From: Mucilaginibacter conchicola
GTDB taxonomy: Bacteria; Bacteroidota; Bacteroidia; Sphingobacteriales; Sphingobacteriaceae
Direction: 5' to 3'
NCBI RefSeq assembly: GCF_003432115.1
Contig: NZ_QWDC01000001.1
Location: 1,364,001-1,428,000 of the forward strand
Length of the DNA: 64,000 nucleotides
The translations under genes were made by a program, and so were the position numbers. Numbering within the stretch: position 1 is the first letter of the stretch; the number at the start of each line of letters is the position of its first letter. Below, piece by piece: positions 42,244-50,951 of the stretch. Below the pieces are notes generated by a model. It worked only from the letters and a program-made list of their open reading frames with translations. It made no database searches and was not told where the DNA came from.

Positions 42244-42369
42244 ATTGCCGTTGACTTCAGTCAACGGTTACCAGTATAAGCTTTTTGGCTTTAGCCCCAG
42301 TTGCCAATTATTTCGGCTAAAGCCAACTTGCCTTTGTTATATTCCGTTGGCTGAAGCCAACGGCAATGA
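42244..42369. repeat. compound palindromic spacer, CCGTTGGC family, copy 2
   Basis: The spacer starts ATTGCCGTTGACTTCAGTC and ends with the exact palindrome of copy 1 (42344-42363) followed by CAATGAT. In between lie TTGGCTTTAGCC and GGCTAAAGCCAA arms. The whole 126-bp spacer between two convergent genes is therefore a compound inverted repeat. Confidence 0.75.
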
Positions 42370-42378
42370 TTTCTTACA

Positions 42379-43041
42379 TTACTCCATATTCACGTTTTCT
42401 TTCTTCGTCATGCGGCTTTTTGCGTAAGCAAATATTGGCGGAAGCAATGATACCAGGATAATAACGATAGCAACTAAAGAGAAGTTATTTTTAATGAACG
42501 TCACATTACCAAACAGGTAGCCACCATACAGGAATATGATAATCCATGATACACCACCCAATACATTGTAAACGGTGTAACGGCCAAAAGGCATCTGCCC
42601 CACCCCTGCCACAAATGGCGCAATGGTGCGTATGATCGGCACAAAACGGCTAAAGATAACTGCCTTGCCACCGTGCTTATCAAAAAATGCTTTGGTTTTA
42701 AGATAGTAGCTCAGCTTCAATACTTTATTCTCTTCTTTAAAAACTTTATCGCCCAGGTATTTACCCAGCAGGTAGTTTACGGTATTACCCAACACGGCAG
42801 ATACCATCAGAATAATACAAAGCAGGTTCACATCCATACCTGTAGCGCCACCAGCAATTAAAGCACCGGCCGCAAACAGCAATGAGTCGCCGGGAAGGAA
42901 CGGCGTTACCACAAAACCGGTCTCGGCAAAAATGATCACAAAAAGGATGAGGTATGTCCAGCTTTGATATTGGCTGATGATCTGCGCTAAGTGTTTATCA
43001 ATGTGCAGAATAAAATCGATGATACTATGTACTACTTCCAA
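42379..43041 (-). CDS. DedA-family membrane protein
   Basis: This 220-residue protein has the DedA/VTT pattern: FAETGFVVTPFLPGDSLLFAAGAL near residue 40, GNTVNYLLGKYLG near 88, and FFDKHGGKAVIFSRFVPIIRTIAPFVAGVGQM near 115. Members act as flippase-like transporters for lipid carriers or phospholipids. The start is TTG at 43039-43041 (MEVVHSIID); there is no alternative ATG nearby, and a TATTTTTG box lies at 43058-43065, 16 nt upstream, in support. Confidence 0.92.
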   Translation of the reverse strand: MEVVHSIIDFILHIDKHLAQIISQYQSWTYLILFVIIFAETGFVVTPFLPGDSLLFAAGALIAGGATGMDVNLLCIILMVSAVLGNTVNYLLGKYLGDKVFKEENKVLKLSYYLKTKAFFDKHGGKAVIFSRFVPIIRTIAPFVAGVGQMPFGRYTVYNVLGGVSWIIIFLYGGYLFGNVTFIKNNFSLVAIVIILVSLLPPIFAYAKSRMTKKENVNME

Positions 43042-43057
43042 AGCTTAAGTTTTTGTG

Positions 43058-43065
43058 CAAAAATA
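43058..43065 (-). promoter_or_regulatory. -7 box (TATTTTTG) of the DedA gene
   Basis: An exact TAnnTTTG match on the minus strand, 16 nt before the TTG start codon. It supports the unusual start. Confidence 0.45.
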
Positions 43066-43087
43066 TAAAGATAATGCGGTATGCCAA

Positions 43088-43843
43088 TTAATAGCGCGTA
43101 TTTGGCGGCAGCGTGTTCAATATGGTATTAATACCATAAGATACGGAGTCTGATGTTGAACTTGATAAGCCGTAGCTAAAAATAGTATACATTTTACCAT
43201 CTAATATGGTAAAATTGGTTAAGCCGGTTAATGGTTTAGTAGGATTGTTATTAGGTACTATGTTTATATTATAAGTACCGGCGGTAACCTCAATAAACTG
43301 GGTATTTCCTTTAAAGTTCACCTTTCTGAAAGCTGTAGTATCATTAAGCGTAAGGTTAATGCCCGATGGCACATTGGTTATACCATTTACCAACCTTATT
43401 TTACCCCGCCCATTAGCCGGTAAAGAAGAGGTATCAACGGTAAGTACGCTTGTAAGTGAGTTATCTTTAAGCAAACCCATCACAAACAAGGTATAAGGTG
43501 TATTGCGCAAAAGCCCACCGGTTAAAGTAAGCAGGTTAGTTGGGTTTACATTGTTTGCGGTTTGGGCAGTTCTTATCTGTATAGGCGTATCAGCAACATT
43601 TATAAGCGTATAACTTGATGCAAAAGGGTAACTGTATGAATTGGTACCCTGTACTATATAACGCCCGTATAGCTTAAATGGCAATACATCGGGACTAAGG
43701 TTAACCACCCCCAGGCGGGCATTGTTATTAGAACTGCTTACACCTTCGCCCTTACCACATGAGCTAAACATAGGTACTATCATTATTCCCGCAATAAACA
43801 GGATAAGATAAACCATAACGCCGCTGTTATTCTTTTGTATCAT
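43088..43843 (-). CDS. DUF4397 lipoprotein, paralogue 2
   Basis: This 251-residue protein has a lipoprotein signal (MIVPMFSSC). The DUF4397 beta-domain runs ARLGVVNLSPDVLPFKLYG near the start, GTNSYSYPFASSYTLINV and TVDTSSLPANGRGKIRLVNGITN in the middle, and ends at NTLPPNTRY. DUF4397 is a cell-surface or periplasmic Ig-like domain of unknown binding. It is 6 bp downstream of its paralogue at 43850-44524; the two form a tandem operon. Confidence 0.82.
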   Translation of the reverse strand: MIQKNNSGVMVYLILFIAGIMIVPMFSSCGKGEGVSSSNNNARLGVVNLSPDVLPFKLYGRYIVQGTNSYSYPFASSYTLINVADTPIQIRTAQTANNVNPTNLLTLTGGLLRNTPYTLFVMGLLKDNSLTSVLTVDTSSLPANGRGKIRLVNGITNVPSGINLTLNDTTAFRKVNFKGNTQFIEVTAGTYNINIVPNNNPTKPLTGLTNFTILDGKMYTIFSYGLSSSTSDSVSYGINTILNTLPPNTRY

Positions 43844-43849
43844 TTGCGC

Positions 43850-44524
43850 TTATCTGTAAGTAAGTATCTTTGCCCCGCTGGCACTGCCGCCATTAGCGCT
43901 TAACCCGCTTTTTGTAAATAATGTATACGCCCGGTTATCGTTTAGCGTAAAAGTATCGTCGCTAAGTAAAGTACTGGTTCCTGCTTTATAAATGCGTATG
44001 CGTTTTATACCCGGCCCAACAGCTACAAATGGCGATGTTGTTTTAAAATCCCTGTTACTAAACAACAGGGTATCTACAGTATTTCCAACACGAACATCAA
44101 CCTGGCCCAAATTAGGTGAAGTATGCACAAAACGAAGCAGCAAGGTATCGGGTGTATTCTTTAATGTATCTACATCTGTAAAAGCTTGCCCGGGGCTGTT
44201 GCCGGCGATATAAAACGAATAAACTTTCCCCGAATCCAGACTGGCAGGCAGGCTAAAAAGCACATCGGGCTTACCGGCTTTACGCACCTGGTAATTTTGC
44301 TCGCCAAGCAGCGAATTTATATACCCTGATGCCCCAAGCGGATATAAAGAATTAGTTGTATTTACCCGGCTGCCGTTTACATACACGTTAACAGTATCAG
44401 CAGTGGCGTTGATAAAGTTTACACTGGTGTATTGTTTAATACCAATACTGTCATCGCCCTTTTTACAGGCAACAAATGCGCAAACAACAGTAAATACAGC
44501 AATAAAAAATAGTTTTAACTTCAT
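43850..44524 (-). CDS. DUF4397 lipoprotein, paralogue 1
   Basis: From ATG 44524 (MKLKLFFIAVFTVV) this 224-residue protein has a lipoprotein signal (VCAFVAC followed by KKGDD). The DUF4397 domain shows YTSVNFINATADTVNVYVNG, the LRFVHTSPNLGQVDVRVGNTV repeat typical of the family, and a final strand. Its gene is the first of a pair; two spaced copies of the fold may serve different partners. Downstream stop and next start are 6 bp apart. Confidence 0.85.
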   Translation of the reverse strand: MKLKLFFIAVFTVVCAFVACKKGDDSIGIKQYTSVNFINATADTVNVYVNGSRVNTTNSLYPLGASGYINSLLGEQNYQVRKAGKPDVLFSLPASLDSGKVYSFYIAGNSPGQAFTDVDTLKNTPDTLLLRFVHTSPNLGQVDVRVGNTVDTLLFSNRDFKTTSPFVAVGPGIKRIRIYKAGTSTLLSDDTFTLNDNRAYTLFTKSGLSANGGSASGAKILTYR

Positions 44525-44581
44525 TATCAAAAGCAGATGCTATATAACTCAATTACGGCAACAAATGTTATAGTGTTACAC

Positions 44582-44611
44582 AAAAAAGTCCGACTATAGT
44601 CGGACTTTTTT
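44582..44611. terminator. bidirectional perfect-palindrome terminator near dnaN
   Basis: AAAAAAGTCCGACTA TAGTCGGACTTTTTT is a perfect 30-bp palindrome whose central part forms the stem and whose ends give T-runs on both strands. It lies 80 bp after the dnaN stop, in front of the DUF4397 gene. Confidence 0.85.
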
Positions 44612-44616
44612 GTACT

Positions 44617-44694
44617 GATTAGAGATTTGTGATCAGAGATTAGTTTTCTTGTCTGAATCGAATACCTAATCAATAATCTCTAATTAACTAACTA
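44617..44694. repeat. ATTAGAGATTTGTGATC-type word-repeat spacer
   Basis: TTTGTGATCAGAGATTAGTT (44626-44645) and TAATCTCTAATTAACTA (44674-44690) are roughly inverted. The first differs by one base from 59920-59939 and the second is identical to 60016-60032, so a repeated spacer type is shared between dnaN and the aguB region. Confidence 0.65.
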
Positions 44695-45816
44695 TGCATA
44701 GCTATTTAACATAACCGGCATAACCAGCATTAATATATCTTCGTTCTCGTCGCCGCCTTGTGGCAATAATAAACCGGCACGGTTAGGGGTCGACATTTCG
44801 AGCGATACTTCTTCGCAGCTCAGGTTTTTAAGCATCTCGATAAGGAAACGTGCATTGAAACCTATCTCCAGGTCATCACCCTCATACTGGCAGGTTAAAC
44901 GCTCGTGTGCTTCGTTAGCAAAGTCGATATCTTCTGATGAGATATTCAATTCGCTGCCGCTAATTTTCAAACGCACCTGGTGGGTAGTTTTGTTAGCGTA
45001 AATTGCCACACGACTTAATGAACCAAGGAACGACAAACGATCGATAGCCAGTTTGTTAGGGTTCTCTTTAGGGATAACCGCTTCGTAATCAGGGTAACGC
45101 TCATCAATTAAACGACAAACCAAATTAATGTTGCCGAATTTGAAGAAAGCGCTGGTGCTGTTATATTCTACAGAAACGTTCACATCATCAGCCGGTAAAG
45201 CCGATTTCAACAACGTTAAAGCTTTTTTAGGCAGGATGAAAGATGTAGTGCTCTCGGCCTTTGCATCTTTACGGCGGTAGCGTACCAGTTTGTGTGCATC
45301 AGTAGCCACAAAGGTTAATGATGATGTGGTTAGCTGGCAAAATACACCCGTCATGGCTGGGCGCAACTCATCGTTACTCACCGCGAAGATGGTTTTGTTG
45401 ATGGCCTCGCCCAATACTGAAGCTGGCAGGTTTACTGATGATGCATTCTCAACAACCGGGATCTTTGGAAAATCCTCACCGTTCTCACCACTCAGTTTGT
45501 ATTTACCGTCGCCGGCACTTATCTCAATAGCAAAGGTGCTGTCATCAACAGAGAAAGCAACTGGCTGCTCCGGTAACGATTTTAAGGTATCTAATAATAT
45601 GCGCGATGGAATGGCTATACGGCCGTTCTCTTTCGCTTCTACAGCAAGCGAAGTGGTCATGCTGGTCTGCAGGTCGGTAGCAGAAATGGTTAAGTTCCCG
45701 TCTTTGATCTCAAACAAAAAATTCTCCAGTATAGGCAATACGGTGCTGTTGCTCAGCGCGCCGCTTACCGACTGTAACTGTTTGAGTAATGTTGATGTGG
45801 AAACAATAAATCTCAT
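44692..45816 (-). CDS. dnaN: DNA polymerase III beta subunit (sliding clamp)
   Basis: This 374-residue protein has three clamp domains. The N-terminal part MRFIVSTSTLLKQLQSVSGA matches the family, and the C-terminus ends LLPQGGDENEDILMLVMPVMLN. Length and pattern are normal. It forms the ring that tethers DNA polymerase III. It is not beside dnaA here. It follows the GldFG gene on the same strand with a 34-bp gap. Confidence 0.97.
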   Translation of the reverse strand: MRFIVSTSTLLKQLQSVSGALSNSTVLPILENFLFEIKDGNLTISATDLQTSMTTSLAVEAKENGRIAIPSRILLDTLKSLPEQPVAFSVDDSTFAIEISAGDGKYKLSGENGEDFPKIPVVENASSVNLPASVLGEAINKTIFAVSNDELRPAMTGVFCQLTTSSLTFVATDAHKLVRYRRKDAKAESTTSFILPKKALTLLKSALPADDVNVSVEYNSTSAFFKFGNINLVCRLIDERYPDYEAVIPKENPNKLAIDRLSFLGSLSRVAIYANKTTHQVRLKISGSELNISSEDIDFANEAHERLTCQYEGDDLEIGFNARFLIEMLKNLSCEEVSLEMSTPNRAGLLLPQGGDENEDILMLVMPVMLNSYA

Positions 45817-45850
45817 ATAGTGTAACGTTTATCTCTCAAAAGTATAAAAT

Positions 45851-48262
45851 TTAACGGGCATACTTTCGCTTGCGTAAATAATGTTGAAAAATAGCAAATA
45901 TTAACACTAACGCTATCGGCACAATATTATTTACCAGTTGCCAGAACAGCTTTTCTTCGCGGATACGGGCACGGTTAAGCAGGCGCATCTGTATCTCTTT
46001 AGAACGCAAAGTGATAAGGCCAGAGTCATCCGTCATGTAATCGGCAATATTAAGCAGCAGGTTCTTGTTGCCATAGGTTTGGCGGGTGTAGCGGTCATAC
46101 CCCAGCGGGAACGGCGAACCATCGGCACTTACCTGGTTGCGCAGGATATCGCCATCGCTCAGTACGATCATTTTGGTTGGCTTGCTTTTCTGTAGCGGTT
46201 CAATCTTATCAGCTATCCCATCAGGTACAGGGCGGTTCCTGAAATCGGACACAAACTCACCTTCCAGCAAAACGCCGGTTATTTTTGGCTGACTTTGAAA
46301 CTCTTTAGGATCAGGCTCCTGCTCTAACGAGCGCAGCGACAGCATGTGCGGCGCACTCAGTTTTTTGTTGTACGGCGATGAGGTTAACAACACCGTCGAC
46401 TTGATATTTTTAGCGCCCAGCACGTCAATAGTACTGGCAAACTGGCTGCTGATACCATCCAGGTTTTTCACTATAGGATGTTTGGCAAACGGCAGAAAAA
46501 CCGGGTTAAACAACCATGGCAGCATCTGTATCTGCGGTTGGCCACCGGCATTACCTGTGGTTACGGGAATCTGCGAGCAATTCATATCGGCCAACAGATC
46601 ATAATTGATCCGCACGCCATAATTAAACAGTTGGTCGTCTAAATTAAGTTGTTTATTAAAAGCCAGCTGGTCTTCGCCTTTTTGGCGCAGGCTGTCCAGT
46701 TCGGCGCTTACCTGGTCAATGGCCCACAGCACGCGGCCACCACGCATAATAAATTGGTCGAGCTTAAATTTCTCAGTTTCGGTAAAGGCTTTATCGGGTT
46801 TAGCTACCACCAACAGGCTAATCTTCGCCAGGCTATCAAACGGAATAGTGGCCAAATTTACACGACCTACCAAATAGCCATCGCTCAGGCTTTGCATGGC
46901 GCCGCTTAGCTCGCGATCGTTTAGTTCTTTGTGCCCTTCGGTAAAACCAATGCGCTGCATACCGCCGCTGGTTGCTTTTTTAATAGCTGACGAGAAAGCA
47001 TACTCCAGATTTTGGATGGAGTTGTTCAGCACTTCATCCGGACTTAAATTTACGTTTGCCTGCGTCTCCAACAGTTTTACGGGGATAGTCTTCTTATCAT
47101 AAGTAACCGCCGCAAACGGGATAATCAATTTCTGAGAAACCCCATCGTCTGTTTTAACACTCAGGTTTTGTGCCTCTATACCTTGCTGTTGCAATTCTTC
47201 CAGCTTTTGATTTTGCTGCTCCTGGTTAAGGCCTTTCAGCGGATCAATAAATTCAAACTGGAGCTGGCTGTTGCTGTAGGCCTGCAGATCGGCCAGCATA
47301 TCTTTTACCGAAGTTTGCAGGCGTTTCATCCCGCCGGGGAAGTTATCGCCCTGCAGGTAAACGGTTACATTCACTGTGTTGGGCAGCTTTTGCATAATGT
47401 TGCGGCTAACCGGCGATATGGTAAAGCGCTTCTCTTTTGTGAAATCGAAACGGGTAAAAAACCTGCCTGATAAAATAGTTACCGCCGTAAGCGAAAACAA
47501 GATGCCCAACGAACTCAGAAAGGCAGTGTTCACAAACTTCATCTTTAACTGGCGGTGCAGCACATACAGCGTTAACCAGATAAAGAAGGCGATCACCACC
47601 AGGAAATACATCAGATCGCGGGTATCTAACACACCACGACTGATGGAATTATAATGCTCGGTAATGCCCAGGTTTTGCAAACCAAGGTTCTGCAGAGATA
47701 ATATGGTATTCAGCGAATCGAACCCACTGTAGAAAAAGAAACAAAGGAAGACGGCGATGGTAAAGGCTATTACCTGCGTTTTACTTACCGACGAGGCAAA
47801 CACCCCTATCGCCGTAAAAACAGCACCTAATAAGAATAACCCTATGTATGAACCGATAACCGCGCCCGTATCAATATTACCCTGCGGCGTACCCAAGGTT
47901 GATACGCTGAAGTAATAAACCAACGTAGGCAGCAAAGCAAACAGCACGATAAGTACACCCGCTAAATACTTACCCAATACGATCTGGATATTGGTTAGCG
48001 GACGGGTAAGCAACAGCTCAAATGTCCCCTCTTTACGTTCTTCGGCTAACGAGCGCATGGTAACCGCCGGCACCAGGAACATGAACAGGTATGGCGCCGT
48101 GCTAAACAGGCTGTCTAACCCGGCGTAGCCGTAAGCCAGTATGCTGGTATCGGGGAATACCCACAAAAACAGGCCAAGCACCAGTAAAAATACGCCAATG
48201 GTGATGTACGCCACCAACGAACTGAGGTAGGTTGTAATTTCTTTTTTAAGGATGCTAAGCAC
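45851..48262 (-). CDS. gldFG: fused GldF-GldG gliding-motility ABC permease/auxiliary protein
   Basis: This 803-residue protein joins two gliding proteins. Residues 1-240 are the GldF permease with six membrane helices and LAEERKEGTFELLLTRPLTN. Residues 241-803 are GldG, with one membrane helix near 245-265, a large periplasmic ABC-type-uncharacterised domain, and a C-terminal membrane helix (LVNNIVPIALVLIFAIFQHYL). The start is GTG at 48260-48262 (MLSILKKEITTYL). In Flavobacterium gldA, gldF and gldG are separate; here no gldA ATPase adjoins. The gene is followed by dnaN. Confidence 0.93.
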   Translation of the reverse strand: MLSILKKEITTYLSSLVAYITIGVFLLVLGLFLWVFPDTSILAYGYAGLDSLFSTAPYLFMFLVPAVTMRSLAEERKEGTFELLLTRPLTNIQIVLGKYLAGVLIVLFALLPTLVYYFSVSTLGTPQGNIDTGAVIGSYIGLFLLGAVFTAIGVFASSVSKTQVIAFTIAVFLCFFFYSGFDSLNTILSLQNLGLQNLGITEHYNSISRGVLDTRDLMYFLVVIAFFIWLTLYVLHRQLKMKFVNTAFLSSLGILFSLTAVTILSGRFFTRFDFTKEKRFTISPVSRNIMQKLPNTVNVTVYLQGDNFPGGMKRLQTSVKDMLADLQAYSNSQLQFEFIDPLKGLNQEQQNQKLEELQQQGIEAQNLSVKTDDGVSQKLIIPFAAVTYDKKTIPVKLLETQANVNLSPDEVLNNSIQNLEYAFSSAIKKATSGGMQRIGFTEGHKELNDRELSGAMQSLSDGYLVGRVNLATIPFDSLAKISLLVVAKPDKAFTETEKFKLDQFIMRGGRVLWAIDQVSAELDSLRQKGEDQLAFNKQLNLDDQLFNYGVRINYDLLADMNCSQIPVTTGNAGGQPQIQMLPWLFNPVFLPFAKHPIVKNLDGISSQFASTIDVLGAKNIKSTVLLTSSPYNKKLSAPHMLSLRSLEQEPDPKEFQSQPKITGVLLEGEFVSDFRNRPVPDGIADKIEPLQKSKPTKMIVLSDGDILRNQVSADGSPFPLGYDRYTRQTYGNKNLLLNIADYMTDDSGLITLRSKEIQMRLLNRARIREEKLFWQLVNNIVPIALVLIFAIFQHYLRKRKYAR

Positions 48263-48381
48263 TTCTGATTACGGGATATGGGTTAAAACGGTAAAGTTAC
48301 AAATTGGCGCTTATCTTAAAAGTTTATTATCAGCCAAACATTTAGCCTTCACAATGCTTTTTCTCGATATAATACCTCTGC

Positions 48382-49497
48382 ATGTCAATAAAAATTAAAG
48401 ACCAACCTTTTTATATACAGGCCACTACGGTACTGTTCGGCCTCATATTGCTGGTATATGTGCTCAACATACTGGCAGATATACTGGTACCGCTTGCCTT
48501 TGCCGCCTTCCTGTCTGTATTACTTAACCCGCTTTGCAACCGACTGCAGCAGCGCAAAGTACCTAAGGTTTTGGCCATTATTATTGCCATGCTCATCATG
48601 ATCATATCGGTGTTGCTGGTGTTCTATTTCCTCTCCACCCAAATCATCCAGTTTGGCGACTCGCTGCCTATGCTGGAGAAGAAATTCGGAAGCATTACTA
48701 CCGACCTTAAAAACTGGATCCAAAGCACTTTTGGCGTTACCCTGGCCAAACAGGAGCAGATGATTAAAGATGCCCTCAACAGCAGCCAAACCATGGTAGG
48801 TAAAACACTGAACAGCGTTTTAGGCGTGCTTTCGGTTGTGTTCCTGCTGCCGGTTTATATCTTCCTGATGCTGTTTTATAAAACACTTATCCTCAACTTC
48901 TTGTACGAGGTTTTTGCCGAAGAAAATTCCAAAAAAGTAAGCGAGGTACTCAGCGAAACCAAAACCGCCATACAAAGCTACATTGTTGGTTTGCTGATAG
49001 AAATGATCATTGTAGCCGTAATGAACTCAGCAGCGCTGATGCTGCTGGGTGTTAAATACGGCATCCTGATAGGTTGTATAGGTGCCATACTCAATCTTAT
49101 CCCCTACCTGGGTGGCATCATCGCGATAGCTTTACCTGTGTTGATGGCAACGGTAACCAAAGATGGCTACTCTACCCAGTTAGGTGTAGTGATCGCCTAC
49201 ATTGTTATCCAGTTTATTGATAACAACATCCTTGTGCCGCGCATCGTATCCTCAAAAGTGCAGATCAATGCGCTGATGTCAATCATTGTAGTATTGTTGG
49301 GAAACCAGCTTTGGGGTGTATCGGGGATGTTTTTATCTATCCCGTTTGTGGCGGTCATCAAGATCGTGTTTGACCGTATTGAGCCGCTTAAACCATGGGG
49401 TAAACTCCTGGGTGATGATATCCCCACCCGCCAAATGGTTGAGATATGGCGAAGCAGAAGAAAGTCTGCAGTTCTAAGTCGGAAGTCGTCAGTCTGA
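48382..49497 (+). CDS. AI-2E-family transporter (UPF0118)
   Basis: This 371-residue protein has seven or eight transmembrane helices in the AI-2E exporter arrangement, with a central cytoplasmic/periplasmic helix pair and the conserved ILIGCIGAILNLIPYLGGI segment. Members export autoinducer-2 or act as Na+/H+ antiporters; the substrate cannot be read here. The last residues (SAVLSRKSSV) are encoded by the word-repeat DNA that follows, so the C-terminus may be a recent extension. Confidence 0.9.
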   Translation: MSIKIKDQPFYIQATTVLFGLILLVYVLNILADILVPLAFAAFLSVLLNPLCNRLQQRKVPKVLAIIIAMLIMIISVLLVFYFLSTQIIQFGDSLPMLEKKFGSITTDLKNWIQSTFGVTLAKQEQMIKDALNSSQTMVGKTLNSVLGVLSVVFLLPVYIFLMLFYKTLILNFLYEVFAEENSKKVSEVLSETKTAIQSYIVGLLIEMIIVAVMNSAALMLLGVKYGILIGCIGAILNLIPYLGGIIAIALPVLMATVTKDGYSTQLGVVIAYIVIQFIDNNILVPRIVSSKVQINALMSIIVVLLGNQLWGVSGMFLSIPFVAVIKIVFDRIEPLKPWGKLLGDDIPTRQMVEIWRSRRKSAVLSRKSSV

Positions 49498-49530
49498 AGT
49501 CCGTAGTCTGAAATTAAACAGAGAAAATAA
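49484..49530. repeat. CAGTCTGAAGTC-type word repeat overlapping the AI-2E gene end
   Basis: The words CAGTCTGAAGTC, CGTAGTCTGAAAT and related forms recur, with inverted partners ACTTCAGACTAAAGAC and CGACTTCAGACTTAAT at 49567-49600. The array includes the last codons of the AI-2E gene and surrounds a terminator. Confidence 0.65.
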
Positions 49531-49531
49531 A

Positions 49532-49565
49532 AAGAGGCCTGCAACACAAAAGTTGCAGGCCTCTT
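49532..49565. terminator. strong bidirectional terminator
   Basis: A perfect 14-bp stem (AAGAGGCCTGCAAC with its complement) surrounds a 6-nt loop between convergent genes. T-rich ends are modest, but the stem is very stable. Confidence 0.85.
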
Positions 49566-49601
49566 ATACTTCAGACTAAAGACTTTCGACTTCAGACTTA
49601 A

Positions 49602-50933
49602 TTAATGGCTCACCGGGTTATCTGCTTTGTTAAGCGTACCGTTGGTAAACAGTAATGGGTTAACTTTTTTGGTATCGCCCTGATAAACCCATATAATGTT
49701 ACCAATGTACTTGCGGAAGGCATCGCTTACCTGTGTTGGGGTAAGTTTCTTCACATCATCGGCAAGGGTTAAGGAGCGTTTCCAGTTGTTGTGCAATACC
49801 TCGTTGGCAACAAGCGAACCTGCCTGTGCAGTATTGGTCTCGTTTTTATAGTAGAAACTGGTTAAGTAAGTAACCTTCATGTTGGCTACATCGGCAGCAT
49901 CAAAGCCCTGGGTTTTAATACGATCAACCAGTTTATCAAAAACAGCAATGTATTTATCAGGCTGGGTAGTTGATACCGAGAATTTAGCTACCGAAGTTGA
50001 ACCCACGCTGAACCATGATTGCGGCGCGTAAGATAAACCGTTGTTGGTACGCACATCCAGGAAGTGCTTATCAGCAAAAATACGCATAGCCACGTTAAAG
50101 GCATCAAAATCGGGCGTGCCCGGTGCAGGGCCACTGGTTACACCTTCAACGTAGTTGGTAGCCAGCTCGCGGTTCTCGCTCGAGAAGGTGTTTTTATACA
50201 CCCTGAAGAATGATTTCTTCATCTCGTAAGGCGAACCTTGTTTAATAGTGCTCAGCAGGCCTTTAACTTTTGCCTCAATATCTGCACGGTCAAGATCGGC
50301 CACTACCACCACTAATAAACGTGATTTGGTTAGTATGGAGTGGTAGTATTTTTTTGTTTCCTCGGCAGTAAGTGCTTTTACTGTTTCGGGCGTACCGTTA
50401 GGGTTCTTTGCATAATCCCTACCGGTAAAAGCTACTTTATCGGCGTACTGGTCAATAGCGTAATCAGGGTCAGAATCCTGCGATTTAAGCTGATTGATCT
50501 GATCCTGTTTGATGCGCTCAAATTCCTTAGCATCAAACTTAGGGATGGTAACTGCCTCAACATATAAGGGCCATGCCTTAGGCAGGTCGCTCTTGATACA
50601 GTTAATTTTCACTACCGAATAATTTTTGATAGCCATGCCATAAACAGCAGCGCTTATCTTATCCAGTTGGTTCTTAAAGTCGTTTTTATCGTGTTTTAGG
50701 GTACCGCATTCGCTTAATGCGTTAAGTGCCATCGCTTCAATACCGGCTTTTTCGGCAGGGTAGTTTTGTACACCGCCTTTTATTACGGTTTGTATCTCCA
50801 CAATATCGTTACCGCTTGGCTGTACAATTACCTTTACGCCGTCAACTGTCATTTCGTAGGCTTTTTGCTGGGCAAAGGCCGGGCTTGCGCCGATTGTGGC
50901 CGCAAGTAACAACAGGTATATATATTTTTTCAT
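49602..50933 (-). CDS. M16 peptidase, non-catalytic subunit
   Basis: This 443-residue exported protein has a signal peptide ending ASPAFAQ. The M16 fold is seen in VKVIVQPSGNDIVEIQTVIKGGVQNYPAEKAGIEAMALNAL, but the HxxEH zinc motif is absent. It is therefore the partner subunit of the catalytic M16 protein encoded 18 bp upstream (50952-52331). Such pairs form a heterodimeric clam-shell protease in the periplasm. Confidence 0.88.
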   Translation of the reverse strand: MKKYIYLLLLAATIGASPAFAQQKAYEMTVDGVKVIVQPSGNDIVEIQTVIKGGVQNYPAEKAGIEAMALNALSECGTLKHDKNDFKNQLDKISAAVYGMAIKNYSVVKINCIKSDLPKAWPLYVEAVTIPKFDAKEFERIKQDQINQLKSQDSDPDYAIDQYADKVAFTGRDYAKNPNGTPETVKALTAEETKKYYHSILTKSRLLVVVVADLDRADIEAKVKGLLSTIKQGSPYEMKKSFFRVYKNTFSSENRELATNYVEGVTSGPAPGTPDFDAFNVAMRIFADKHFLDVRTNNGLSYAPQSWFSVGSTSVAKFSVSTTQPDKYIAVFDKLVDRIKTQGFDAADVANMKVTYLTSFYYKNETNTAQAGSLVANEVLHNNWKRSLTLADDVKKLTPTQVSDAFRKYIGNIIWVYQGDTKKVNPLLFTNGTLNKADNPVSH

Positions 50934-50951
50934 CTTGATATTCGGTTTAGA

